Shown: positions 1-6,700 of the stretch, one piece after another | Position numbering within the stretch: position 1 is the first letter of the stretch | Layout: each line of letters begins with the position of its first letter | Assembly (NCBI GenBank): GCA_007119985.1 | Contig: SKOQ01000190.1 | Location: forward strand, 1-13,043 | Direction: 5' to 3' | DNA from: Marinospirillum sp. | Lineage (GTDB): Bacteria > Pseudomonadota > Gammaproteobacteria > Pseudomonadales > Halomonadaceae | DNA: 13,043 bases | Notes under the pieces: model-generated | Told to the model about the DNA's origin: nothing | Database searches by the model: none | Seen by the model: the letters and a program-made list of their open reading frames with translations, nothing else | Program-made: the position numbers and the translations under genes

Positions 1-59
1 CAAGAGGCCTAGATTCAATAGATTCAATCCAAGTCTCTCTAGATGAACTCCAGATGTTT
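1..59. repeat. Tandem 9-bp repeat downstream of the HD-GYP gene
   Basis: The last 59 bases past the HD-GYP stop hold two perfect head-to-tail copies of AGATTCAAT (11-19 and 20-28). No stem with a T tract, gene start or promoter is evident. The window edge prevents judging whether more copies follow or what they serve. Confidence 0.4.
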
Positions 60-1268
60 CTAGATAAGATCCGCGATGCTCGATAGATCCGGCATCACCT
101 GCGTAATACGCAGTGCATCAATTCCCCACAGCGTTGCTGGATTCACCCGCATCCGCTCATTGACTGGGCACACGCTTTTAATCGCAAACTGGCGCGAGGC
201 TGTATTGCGCCGCCTTGGCGATAAGAATAAATCGCCATCCGCTTTGCGCACACTGGCGACCAAGGGCGCTTTTGGATCAGAAGTCCGACCTATCACCACC
301 GCCAACTCACCATTATTTAAGCGCACATACACGCCAGGCGGATAAACGCCGAGTTCATTGAGGAACAACAGGGTGAGTTTTTCATCAAACTGGCTGCCTC
401 GGCGAATAAAAATCTCACGCAAGGAATCTTTATGCTTGATCGGGCTGCGATAGGGTCTTGGTGTCACCATCGCACTATAGACATCGGCCAGCGCCACCAC
501 ACGCGCCTCACGACGTATTTGATCCCCTTTCAAGGCGCGTGGATAACCACTGCCATCGAGCTTTTCATGGTGCTGGGCAATAATCTCCAACCAAAGGTCA
601 TCCGTCACCCCCGCCTGCTGCAGCTTTTGTACGCCCTGTTCAGGGTGGCGATTAATCACCTTGCGCTGTTGCGCGTTTAACGGTGATTTCTGCTGATGCA
701 AACGCTGCTGATAGGGGTTCATCGCCACATTGCAGGTGAGACAAGCGGCCATCACCGCAAGGCGCACCTCCTGCGGGGCTTGCAAGCGCTCTAAAATCAG
801 CTCAGCCAACACGGCAATTTGCATCGGATGATGAATGGGATAGGCAAACTGATCCGATAAGTGCACCGCGCCAAGCAGCGCATCAGCATCATAATCACGC
901 AGACCCTGTAGCGTGACGATAATGTCGTAAATCCGCTTCTGCACCAGCCCGACGGGCGGTGGTGTCTCCTGATCGATCAGCTCAAAAGCTTCTTCCAGCT
1001 TCAAGCACAGCTCATCAAACTCGGCAAAGGGATTGACTCGACGACGAAAGCGTAAGGGTTGCGGCACAGGAGAGGCTGGGGTCTCTTCAGCATCCTTGGC
1101 AAACAAACCCACTCTTGCTAGGATTTCTTTCTGGCGCTCTGAGCGCAGCAGTGCACCTCTGGCCATCAGCAACTTGCCGAATTCATCATAAATCGGCCAA
1201 GGCACTGGCCGGTTCACCTTTAAGTGCTCGGGTGTGATGCGTGATAATTCAAAGTCTCGCAGCAACAT
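60..1268 (-). CDS. HD-GYP-type signalling protein with degenerate HD dyad
   Basis: A 402-residue protein, probably cytoplasmic since no signal peptide or membrane segment is visible. Residues about 1-55 form an N-terminal module with a PWPIYDEFGKLLMARG block of the kind found at the front of many proteobacterial HD-GYP proteins. Residues about 140-310 are an HD-GYP domain: H146/H147, H208 (RHPEQG), H233-H234, the DGSGYP block at 238-243, D262 and RPYR at 271-274. Residues 305-370 match the usual C-terminal extension (GVYPPG, NNGELAVV). The helix that should read LLHDIGK instead reads LTCNVAM, so the His-Asp metal dyad is Thr178-Cys179, and the Asp of the usual ADVYDAL is Ser265. Active family members hydrolyse cyclic-di-GMP; this one may be inactive or a binding protein. 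The ATG has AAGGAT eight bases upstream. It lies 27 bases after the second diiron MBL gene, probably in the same operon. The fold is clear; activity is uncertain. Confidence 0.88.
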   Translation of the reverse strand: MLLRDFELSRITPEHLKVNRPVPWPIYDEFGKLLMARGALLRSERQKEILARVGLFAKDAEETPASPVPQPLRFRRRVNPFAEFDELCLKLEEAFELIDQETPPPVGLVQKRIYDIIVTLQGLRDYDADALLGAVHLSDQFAYPIHHPMQIAVLAELILERLQAPQEVRLAVMAACLTCNVAMNPYQQRLHQQKSPLNAQQRKVINRHPEQGVQKLQQAGVTDDLWLEIIAQHHEKLDGSGYPRALKGDQIRREARVVALADVYSAMVTPRPYRSPIKHKDSLREIFIRRGSQFDEKLTLLFLNELGVYPPGVYVRLNNGELAVVIGRTSDPKAPLVASVRKADGDLFLSPRRRNTASRQFAIKSVCPVNERMRVNPATLWGIDALRITQVMPDLSSIADLI

Positions 1269-1295
1269 AGGGTTATCCTTGCAATCCTTCTGCCC

Positions 1296-2081
1296 CTAAA
1301 CGGGTTGACCTGCATAGATCGACTGGAGAAAGTCTCCGCCGCACTGCAAGGCCTCAAACCAATCTAAAAATGCGCTGACCTGCTCCTCGGCAAACATGGC
1401 CCCATGCTGCGGTACAATCATCTTGACCGGGAGCGCGCGCACCTGTTGCACCCAATGACGGCAGACTGCATTGGAGTGCATATAGCGCTGATGAAAAGAC
1501 AGCATATAGCGGGTGTGCTCTTCAAAATCTTCAACGAATAAAGCACGCTGACCCACTGGAAAAATCGAGGCGCCAATATCCCCGCTGAATAGAATTCCTG
1601 AGCGCTCATCAAAAACACTAAAGTTACCCTCGCTATGCAGAAAATGCGCGGGCAATAGATGCAAATGATCACCTGAAGGCAGAGGTAAACGCAGACCTTG
1701 GTCCGGAATCGGTTCAACTCGCTCCGGCTCATCCAAGCCAAAGTGAGAAACAAAATGCAGCCACAGACGTGAGATCAAAAGCTTGGCATCACTGATTTTC
1801 ATCCAATAGGGTGCCGAAGAGCAGACATCAGGGTCTTGGTGGGTGGCTATCAAAGTCGTAATCTGCCGCGGGTGCAGATAACGATTGACCTGTTCAAGCA
1901 CTTGATGAAAGACATAGCTGCCACCGGGATCAAAGAGCACACCTTGGTCGCGATTGATGATCAAACACTGGTTGGTTTGGACAAAAGAACTGGCCTGTTC
2001 TTCTTCCTCCCAGCCGAACCAGACAAACTGATGCTCATCATCTTCATAAAGAAGGCGGCTGGCTTCAAGACGCTCACTCAT
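1296..2081 (-). CDS. Stand-alone diiron metallo-beta-lactamase-fold protein, ODP/FDP-like (copy B)
   Basis: A 261-residue, single-domain metallo-beta-lactamase-fold protein without signal peptide. Candidate metal ligands are H81, D83 and D85 (ATHQDPDV), H149 (AHFLHSEGN), D168 (LFSGDIG) and H226 (VPQHG). This is the flavodiiron-protein pattern (His-x-Glu-x-Asp, His, Asp, His) with Asp for Glu, not the hydrolase pattern HxHxDH. The chain ends shortly after the MBL core, so the flavodoxin domain of true flavodiiron reductases is absent, as in the ODP group described from Treponema denticola. It aligns without gaps over nearly its whole length to the upstream paralogue, with more than half the residues identical by eye. 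Unlike that copy it has four Cys (39, 87, 207, 247). The ATG at 2079-2081 has GGGAGA about nine bases upstream. Binding of O2 or NO is inference; a hydrolase role is less likely given the ligands. Confidence 0.88.
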   Translation of the reverse strand: MSERLEASRLLYEDDEHQFVWFGWEEEEQASSFVQTNQCLIINRDQGVLFDPGGSYVFHQVLEQVNRYLHPRQITTLIATHQDPDVCSSAPYWMKISDAKLLISRLWLHFVSHFGLDEPERVEPIPDQGLRLPLPSGDHLHLLPAHFLHSEGNFSVFDERSGILFSGDIGASIFPVGQRALFVEDFEEHTRYMLSFHQRYMHSNAVCRHWVQQVRALPVKMIVPQHGAMFAEEQVSAFLDWFEALQCGGDFLQSIYAGQPV

Positions 2082-2160
2082 CCTCTGCTTCTCCCTGGTT
2101 TGATGCTCGCTCGTCCTTCGGTCTTCCCTCTAGCTCCGATAGATCGATGGGCACCTGAGA

Positions 2161-2928
2161 CTAAAAACCATAAAACTCATCCAGCAAATCTGTGCCACAT
2201 TGCAGGTTTTCTAACCATGTCAGGAAGGCAGGAATATGCTCTTTCCCGATCACGGCACCATGTTGAGGAACAATCATTTCAACCGGATATTGACGCACCA
2301 TCGCCACCCATTTACGCAATGCAGCATTATTGCCCATATAGCGGCGATGAAACCCCTCGGTGTAGCCTAGGTGCTCTTCCCAATCCTTGACCATTAAATA
2401 ACGTTCACCCTTAGGAAAAACAGCCGCACCTATATCACCAGAAAACAGAATCTTCGAGCGGGTATCGTAAAAGCTAAAGTTACCTTCACTATGCAAAAAA
2501 TGGGCAGGCAGCAGCACGATTTCACCACCGGCGGGCATTTTGATCATCTTGCCTTTATCTTCAATGGCAATGAGCCGCGTTGGATCACTAAAACCAAAAT
2601 GGGAAACAAAGCGTATCCACAGGCGTGAAACCAGAAGACGGGCACGGGTAGCTTTTAGCCAAAGGGTGACAGAGGAGAGCACGTCAGGATCTTGATGGGT
2701 GGCAAGAAGATAGCGTATCTGATCCAGCGGTAGATACTTGCTCACTTCTGTTGCCACTTCTGAAAAAATAAAGGCACCACCTGGATCAAATAAATAGCCC
2801 TGATCCTGATTAATGACAAGGACTTGATTCGACTGCACTAGGCTTTCTTCTGCATCTGGATCTTCCCAACCGAACCAGATAACCTGATGCTCATCATCCT
2901 CATACAAGACGCTACTGCTTTCTACCAT
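2161..2928 (-). CDS. Stand-alone diiron metallo-beta-lactamase-fold protein, ODP/FDP-like (copy A)
   Basis: First of the two tandem MBL-fold paralogues, 255 residues with the start chosen here. Candidate diiron ligands are H78, D80, D82 (ATHQDPDV), H146 (AHFLHSEGN), D165 (LFSGDIG) and H223 (VPQHG). The 19-residue step from H146 to D165 matches that of flavodiiron proteins. No flavodoxin or rubredoxin module follows. The only Cys is in the LQCG motif near the C terminus, shared with copy B. The frame is open upstream to 2985, but that start lies upstream of the predicted promoter. The ATG at 2926-2928 has GGAG six bases upstream and gives an N terminus like that of copy B (both reach LYEDDEHQ within about ten residues). 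An ATG at 2938-2940 is the alternative. It is the first gene after the tat terminator and probably leads a three-gene operon. O2 or NO sensing is inferred from the family, not shown. Confidence 0.87.
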   Translation of the reverse strand: MVESSSVLYEDDEHQVIWFGWEDPDAEESLVQSNQVLVINQDQGYLFDPGGAFIFSEVATEVSKYLPLDQIRYLLATHQDPDVLSSVTLWLKATRARLLVSRLWIRFVSHFGFSDPTRLIAIEDKGKMIKMPAGGEIVLLPAHFLHSEGNFSFYDTRSKILFSGDIGAAVFPKGERYLMVKDWEEHLGYTEGFHRRYMGNNAALRKWVAMVRQYPVEMIVPQHGAVIGKEHIPAFLTWLENLQCGTDLLDEFYGF

Positions 2929-2960
2929 GTCAGACTCCATGTGCAGGGTAAAAAATCCTA

Positions 2961-2976
2961 CTCGGTATTTATAGCA
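2961..2976 (-). promoter_or_regulatory. Extended -10 promoter for the MBL pair and HD-GYP gene
   Basis: On the minus strand a TGCTATAAA element occupies 2976-2968: a TATAAA -10 box with the TG extension one base upstream. No good -35 is seen at 16-18 bases, which is tolerated with an extended -10. Transcription would begin near 2961, about 30 bases before the GGAG-preceded ATG at 2928. The element lies just past the terminator-like hairpin after tatC, consistent with a new transcription unit. No FNR-like palindrome was seen nearby. Confidence 0.45.
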
Positions 2977-3002
2977 TCCTAACAAAAATAAGGCGTTGAC
3001 TC

Positions 3003-3039
3003 ATAACAAAGAACCCAGCATTGAGTTGGGTTCTGTTAT
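3003..3039 (-). terminator. Probable intrinsic terminator of the tat operon
   Basis: Perfect 8-bp arms, AGAACCCA (3010-3017) and TGGGTTCT (3027-3034), enclose a 9-base loop. They can extend outward through ATAACA/TGTTAT (3003-3008, 3034-3039) with a small bulge. Read on the minus strand, the stem runs into TTCTTTGTTAT, which is T-rich but interrupted. It sits about 85 bases after the tatC stop and just before the next promoter. The weak T tract keeps confidence moderate. Confidence 0.55.
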
Positions 3040-3042
3040 TGG

Positions 3043-3124
3043 TTTAAGCTGAGCGAGTGGAGCAGCTTTAAATCAAGACGAGGCTTGGTGCTACCCTGCT
3101 CGTGATCTCAACCAGAAGCGTCTT
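3043..3124 (-). repeat. Two further inverted repeats in the tatC 3' region
   Basis: Between the tatC stop and the terminator hairpin are two more stem-loops. The first, at 3124-3075, pairs AAGACG with CGTCTT, then CTT with AAG and GGT with ACC, with small bulges; it begins in the last bases of the tatC stop codon. The second, at 3072-3043, pairs TTTAAGCTG with CAGCTTTAAA, leaving one unpaired base, around an 11-base loop. Neither is followed by a T tract. They may protect the tat mRNA 3' end or act as a Rho-independent pause. No open reading frame of note lies here. Confidence 0.4.
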
Positions 3125-3881
3125 AGGTAGCTTCTTGATTCGTGGCAGGCAAAAGACGGGCAATCAACAAACCTAGCTCAAAAAGCAGCCACAGGGGAAT
3201 AGCCAGCAGGGTTTGTGAGAAGGGATCTGGCGGTGTCAGCAACATGGCAACGACAAAGCAGCCTAAAATCACATAGAGGCGCTTTGAGGCTAGGCTTTTT
3301 ACATCCGTTGCCCCAGCTTTAATCAATAACACCGTGGCAATCGGCACTTCAAAAGCCACACCAAAGGCAAAAAAGATTTTCAGCACAAAGCTCAGATAGG
3401 CGTTGATATCCGTCATGACCCCAACCGTTTCAGGCGCGGCCGCAATAAAAAACGGAAAAAGAATGGGGAACACCACATAATAAGCAAAAGCGATACCGGC
3501 ATAAAAAAGCAGGATGCTGGAAACCAATAAAGGAATAGCGAGTTTCTTTTCCTGCTCATACAAGCCTGGGGCAATAAAAGCCCAGATTTGATACAAGATA
3601 TAGGGGATACTCAAGATAAAAGCGACATACAGTGTCAGCTTAAAGGGCGCGAAAAAGGGCGAAGTCACCTCAGTGGCAATCATATGACCGCCTTCAGGCA
3701 AAATGCCTCTTAACGGCTCAGAGACAAACAGATAGATATCATTCGCGAAATACACCAGACACAAGAAGGCCAGGATCACGGCAATCACAATCCGCAGTAG
3801 CCGATCACGCAACTCCATCAAGTGTTCCACAAGAGGCGCGTGGGCTTCGAGCGAAGAGTTCTTTGAGGGATCAACGCTCAT
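3123..3881 (-). CDS. tatC: Sec-independent protein translocase TatC
   Basis: A polytopic inner-membrane protein of 252 residues, the usual TatC length. It forms the Tat receptor that binds twin-arginine signal peptides together with TatB. The N-terminal cytoplasmic stretch carries the family hallmark [14 protein letters not shown] at about residues 16-29. Six hydrophobic segments follow, including the block [21 protein letters not shown], which contains the conserved Pro and acidic residues after the second helix. Its ATG overlaps the tatB stop as ATGA (3881-3878), so translation is probably coupled. The gene ends with TAA, followed by a run of inverted repeats and a likely terminator, making it the last gene of the hisE-tatABC unit. 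Identification is secure. Confidence 0.97.
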   Translation of the reverse strand: MSVDPSKNSSLEAHAPLVEHLMELRDRLLRIVIAVILAFLCLVYFANDIYLFVSEPLRGILPEGGHMIATEVTSPFFAPFKLTLYVAFILSIPYILYQIWAFIAPGLYEQEKKLAIPLLVSSILLFYAGIAFAYYVVFPILFPFFIAAAPETVGVMTDINAYLSFVLKIFFAFGVAFEVPIATVLLIKAGATDVKSLASKRLYVILGCFVVAMLLTPPDPFSQTLLAIPLWLLFELGLLIARLLPATNQEAT

Positions 3882-4273
3882 TGAGGTGTATCCTTGGTCA
3901 CAGTAGACGAGGTGTGGTCGCTAGAAATGCGAGGCTCGGGCTCAGCCGTTGAAGCAGCTGGCTCAGATGGCTGATGGTGGATTGAATCCGGCGTGGAAGG
4001 CAGATCATCGGATACTGGCGCTTCCTTAGCGATCTCCTGCTCAGCCTCAACCAATCCTGCCTTAACGCGCTGCTCATGCTCAGCCAAGCGTTGGCGCATT
4101 TCTTCAAGCTGAAGCTGCTGATTCACTTCTTGCTGGATGCCTGCCACAGAGCGCTTAATGCGCCCAATGTACAGGCCCAGCGTGCGGGCAGCCTGAGGCA
4201 AGCGCTGGGGGCCTAAAACCAATAGGCCCACCACCGCCACCAGCAGCAATTCTAAAAAGCCAATATCAAACAT
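3878..4273 (-). CDS. tatB: Sec-independent protein translocase subunit TatB
   Basis: A 131-residue single-span membrane protein that works with TatC in recognising Tat substrates. The N terminus [26 protein letters not shown] is typical: a membrane helix at about 5-21 with the TatB-specific acidic residue (Glu8), then GPQRLP at the hinge. An amphipathic and coiled helical stretch follows (about 30-85, rich in Gln, Glu and Arg). The C-terminal tail from about 86 is low in complexity (Pro, Ser, Thr, Glu), as in other TatB proteins. It starts 14 bases after the tatA stop and overlaps tatC by four bases. The nearest AAGG lies about 12 bases upstream of the ATG, a poor Shine-Dalgarno, so translation may rely on coupling to tatA. 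The FDIGF..LL start and GPQRLP separate it from TatA. Confidence 0.96.
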   Translation of the reverse strand: MFDIGFLELLLVAVVGLLVLGPQRLPQAARTLGLYIGRIKRSVAGIQQEVNQQLQLEEMRQRLAEHEQRVKAGLVEAEQEIAKEAPVSDDLPSTPDSIHHQPSEPAASTAEPEPRISSDHTSSTVTKDTPQ

Positions 4274-4287
4274 AGGTTGATGCTGCC

Positions 4288-4557
4288 TTATTTTTGCTCT
4301 TGCTCAGAACGTGTTGTGCTGCTTGTCGTCTCATCAACACGCTTGGCTTCGACATCCAGACTTTCTGGCTGGCGCTTTTCTTGCTGCTGAGCAGGTTGAT
4401 CGGCCTGCTGCTCGCCATCCTTCAGTGCTGATTTGAAGCCCTTGACGGCACTGCCTAAATCCGAGCCCAAACCACGGAGTTTTTTGGTCCCAAAAATCAG
4501 GATGATAATGCCGAGTACGATCAGTAACTGCCAAATGCTAATGCCACCTAAACCCAT
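4288..4557 (-). CDS. tatA: Sec-independent protein translocase subunit TatA
   Basis: An 89-residue protein that oligomerises to form the protein-conducting element of the Tat pathway. It has a short periplasmic N terminus ([12 protein letters not shown]), one membrane helix at about 9-23, and the [20 protein letters not shown] hinge and amphipathic helix at about 23-42, almost a family consensus. A polar, Gln/Glu-rich tail follows, as usual for TatA. The ATG has GGAG about seven bases upstream. It follows hisE by 52 bases and precedes tatB by 14. A TATTAT box lies in the hisE-tatA gap but has no convincing -35, so no promoter is called. Identification is secure. Confidence 0.96.
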   Translation of the reverse strand: MGLGGISIWQLLIVLGIIILIFGTKKLRGLGSDLGSAVKGFKSALKDGEQQADQPAQQQEKRQPESLDVEAKRVDETTSSTTRSEQEQK

Positions 4558-4609
4558 GATATGACTCCACTAGATAGATTGAATATGGTTAAGTTCGATA
4601 ATACAAAAA

Positions 4610-4960
4610 TCAGACGTCAGCAACACGCGGTGTCTCGGTGCGGCTGGCTTTTTCAGTCAAACCAGAAACGCCCATTCTCTTGGCGAGCTCATCCAGCACC
4701 TGTTGATGACTTAATCCTAAATGAGAAAGCATGACCAAGGTATGAAACCAAAGATCAGCTGTCTCACTAATCACTTCGCGATGATCTCCGCTGAGGGCGG
4801 CATCCTTGGCAGCGAGCAAGGTTTCTGTCGCTTCCTCACCCACTTTTTCTAAAATCTTGTTCAATCCACGGCTATGCAGCTGGGCAACATAAGAAGAAGC
4901 TGGATCAGCATGGCGGCGTTGTTCGAGCTCTTGTTCGAGCTGCTCTAAAAAATGCGGCAT
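4610..4960 (-). CDS. hisE: Phosphoribosyl-ATP pyrophosphatase HisE
   Basis: Catalyses the second step of histidine synthesis, hydrolysing phosphoribosyl-ATP to phosphoribosyl-AMP and pyrophosphate in the cytoplasm. With the ATG at 4958-4960 it has 116 residues. It shows the all-alpha MazG-like metal-binding pattern: [21 protein letters not shown] followed by [14 protein letters not shown], with the Glu and Asp side chains expected to hold Mg2+. The reading frame also offers a GTG at 4970-4972 (120 residues), but no ribosome site precedes it, whereas GAGTG lies about nine bases before the ATG. The partner gene hisI, commonly just upstream or fused, is absent here. It lies between ubiB and tatA, its usual place in Pseudomonas-like genomes, and is probably transcribed with tatABC. 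The start is the only real doubt. Confidence 0.94.
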   Translation of the reverse strand: MPHFLEQLEQELEQRRHADPASSYVAQLHSRGLNKILEKVGEEATETLLAAKDAALSGDHREVISETADLWFHTLVMLSHLGLSHQQVLDELAKRMGVSGLTEKASRTETPRVADV

Positions 4961-5062
4961 TTTAATGATCACTCAACAGGTGGATAAAGAGGCTTCTCCT
5001 CACCTCATCAGCAGGTAGGCAAGGATAGCCTAAAGCCCTGCGCCATACCATAGGCCTCTGGT
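4961..5062. other. ubiB-hisE spacer without a gene
   Basis: About 100 bases between the ubiB stop and the hisE start. It is far too short to hold hisI, and no open frame with HisI-like residues was seen in the translations available. On the minus strand there are only short inverted repeats (TAGGC/GCCTA around seven bases; GAGG/CCTC around five bases followed by TTTAT). Neither is long enough to call a terminator, and no clear promoter is visible. Confidence 0.5.
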
Positions 5063-6700
5063 TTAACGCCGTAGTAATAAAAAGAGGCCCGCACCACCGA
5101 GAAGCCACGGCCAACCAGGCCAGTCTTGCAGCTGCTCCCAAGGTAAATCAAGGCTCAAGGCCAGGGCAAGAAAGAGCAACCCAGTTCCGATCACCACCTG
5201 GCCAGGACGACGACTCGCCTGCCGTATTTCCTGCTGTAAAGCCCGCAAACTCGCCTGCTGCTGTTGCTGGGATTCTTGCCAGCCTTGCCATTGACGCAGG
5301 GTTTCATGTGCCAGCTGAGGCAGCTCTGGAATCTGCTCCAACCAATCGGGGAGCTTTTCTTTGGCTTTGCGCCAGATCCCTCTCGGTCCAACACGCTGCT
5401 GCATCCAGTTTTCTAAATAAGGCTTGGCCGTTGTCCACAAATCCAAATCAGGATAGAGCTGGCGACCGAGACCTTCGATATTCAGCAGAGTTTTCTGGAG
5501 CAGCACCAACTGAGGCTGGACTTCCATATTAAAGCGCCGTGCGGTTTGGAACAGCCCGAGCAACACCTGACCAAAAGAGATGTCTTTGAGCGGCTTTTCA
5601 AAGATAGGTTCACAAACAGCGCGAATCGCCGCCGCAAATTCATTGGCGCGAGTTTCTTCACCCACCCAGCCAGATTCGATATGCAGACGCGCGACTTCAT
5701 AGTAATCCTGCTTAAAAAAGGCAAGCAGGTTACGAGCCAGGTAGTTCTGATCTTCAACTGTCAATGAGCCGACAATACCGCAGTCGATGGCGATATAGCG
5801 GGGATTATCCGGAAAGCGGGTATCGACAAAGATATTGCCCGGATGCATATCCGCATGAAAAAAGTTATCGCGAAACACCTGGGTGAAAAAGATCTCGACG
5901 CCACGCTCGGCCAGTTTTTTCATATTGACGCCCTGAGCGCGCAAGGTCTCCACCTCGGCCACCGGCACGCCATAGATGCGCTCTTGCACCATCATGTTTT
6001 TGCGAGTGAACGACCAGTGGATGCTGGGCACATAGAGCAAGGGGGAATCCAAAAAATTACGCTTCAACTGCGAAGTGCTGGCCGCTTCCTTTTGCAGGTC
6101 CAGCTCGTCCATCAAGCTGATTTCATAGTCTGCGACCACTTCAACAGGATGGAGGCGATGAGCATCAGGCACGAGCTTCAACACCAGATGCGCCAACATA
6201 TACAGCAGCTGAATATCCTTTTTAATGACCTTCTCGATGCCGGGACGGATGACCTTGACGACCACCTCTTCGCCAGTCAAAAGCTGAGCTGCATGCACTT
6301 GCGCCACCGAAGCCGAGGCCAGCGCTTCTGTCTCAAAACGAGCAAAAGCCTGCTCTACAGGCAGACGCAGTGCCTTCTCAATCGTGGCCTGAGCCAGTTG
6401 GGCCGGAATCGGTGGCACCTGATCCTGGAGCTTTTTCAACTCATCTGCCACATCCGGTGGTAACAGATCACGGCGTGTTGAGAGCATCTGCCCAAACTTG
6501 ACAAAAATTGGACCGAGTTCTTCCAGCGCCAAACGCAAGCGCGCCCCGCGTGTATGCTCACCAAGCGGCAAGAGCCGAACGGGATTCACCTTTAATAGCA
6601 GGTTCAACCAAGCTGGGAGGCGCTCAACAGGCATCAAGCTGTCGAGACGATAACGCATGGCCACCCAAATAATTTTTAAGGCACGATAGAAACGACCCAC
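5063..6700 (-). CDS. ubiB: Ubiquinone biosynthesis atypical kinase/ATPase UbiB
   Basis: A member of the UbiB/COQ8/ADCK family, 545 residues, needed for ubiquinone synthesis and thought to use ATPase activity to help the lipid-bound Ubi enzyme complex reach its substrates. Hallmarks are in order: the KFGQ motif at 68-71, an Ala-rich nucleotide loop [10 protein letters not shown] at 128-137, an ion-pair Lys near 149 (VVVK), the catalytic HADMHPGNI at 282-290 and IDCGIVG at 305-311, as in other bacterial UbiB proteins. The last 45 residues are two hydrophobic segments that anchor it to the inner membrane. The start is GTG at 6698-6700, directly abutting the ubiJ TAG stop. AAGGAG lies eight bases upstream inside ubiJ, which settles the choice. 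It is the third ubi gene in the run. Confidence 0.97.
   Translation of the reverse strand: MGRFYRALKIIWVAMRYRLDSLMPVERLPAWLNLLLKVNPVRLLPLGEHTRGARLRLALEELGPIFVKFGQMLSTRRDLLPPDVADELKKLQDQVPPIPAQLAQATIEKALRLPVEQAFARFETEALASASVAQVHAAQLLTGEEVVVKVIRPGIEKVIKKDIQLLYMLAHLVLKLVPDAHRLHPVEVVADYEISLMDELDLQKEAASTSQLKRNFLDSPLLYVPSIHWSFTRKNMMVQERIYGVPVAEVETLRAQGVNMKKLAERGVEIFFTQVFRDNFFHADMHPGNIFVDTRFPDNPRYIAIDCGIVGSLTVEDQNYLARNLLAFFKQDYYEVARLHIESGWVGEETRANEFAAAIRAVCEPIFEKPLKDISFGQVLLGLFQTARRFNMEVQPQLVLLQKTLLNIEGLGRQLYPDLDLWTTAKPYLENWMQQRVGPRGIWRKAKEKLPDWLEQIPELPQLAHETLRQWQGWQESQQQQQASLRALQQEIRQASRRPGQVVIGTGLLFLALALSLDLPWEQLQDWPGWPWLLGGAGLFLLLRR

Noticed and set aside
1836..2390. A 184-codon plus-strand open frame spanning the gap between the two MBL genes
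   Set aside because: It overlaps the ends of both MBL genes in antisense, and its residues show no coherent domain; the conserved coding signal is on the minus strand.
2929..2985. N-terminal extension of MBL copy A up to 2985
   Set aside because: It would begin upstream of the predicted TATAAA -10 box, adds residues with no counterpart in copy B, and lacks a ribosome site as good as the GGAG before the ATG at 2928.
2161..4557. The MBL proteins as Tat substrates, given adjacency to tatABC
   Set aside because: Neither protein has a twin-arginine motif or a hydrophobic signal segment at its N terminus; adjacency alone does not support export.
4558..4609. Possible promoter with a TATTAT box between hisE and tatA
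   Set aside because: No acceptable -35 hexamer is found at 16-18 bases; the spacing to the nearest TTG-containing hexamer is wrong, so the evidence is too thin.
5843..6463. A 206-codon plus-strand open frame opposite ubiB
   Set aside because: It runs antisense across the highly conserved UbiB catalytic region, with a His/Leu/Gln-rich composition typical of a shadow frame and no family resemblance.
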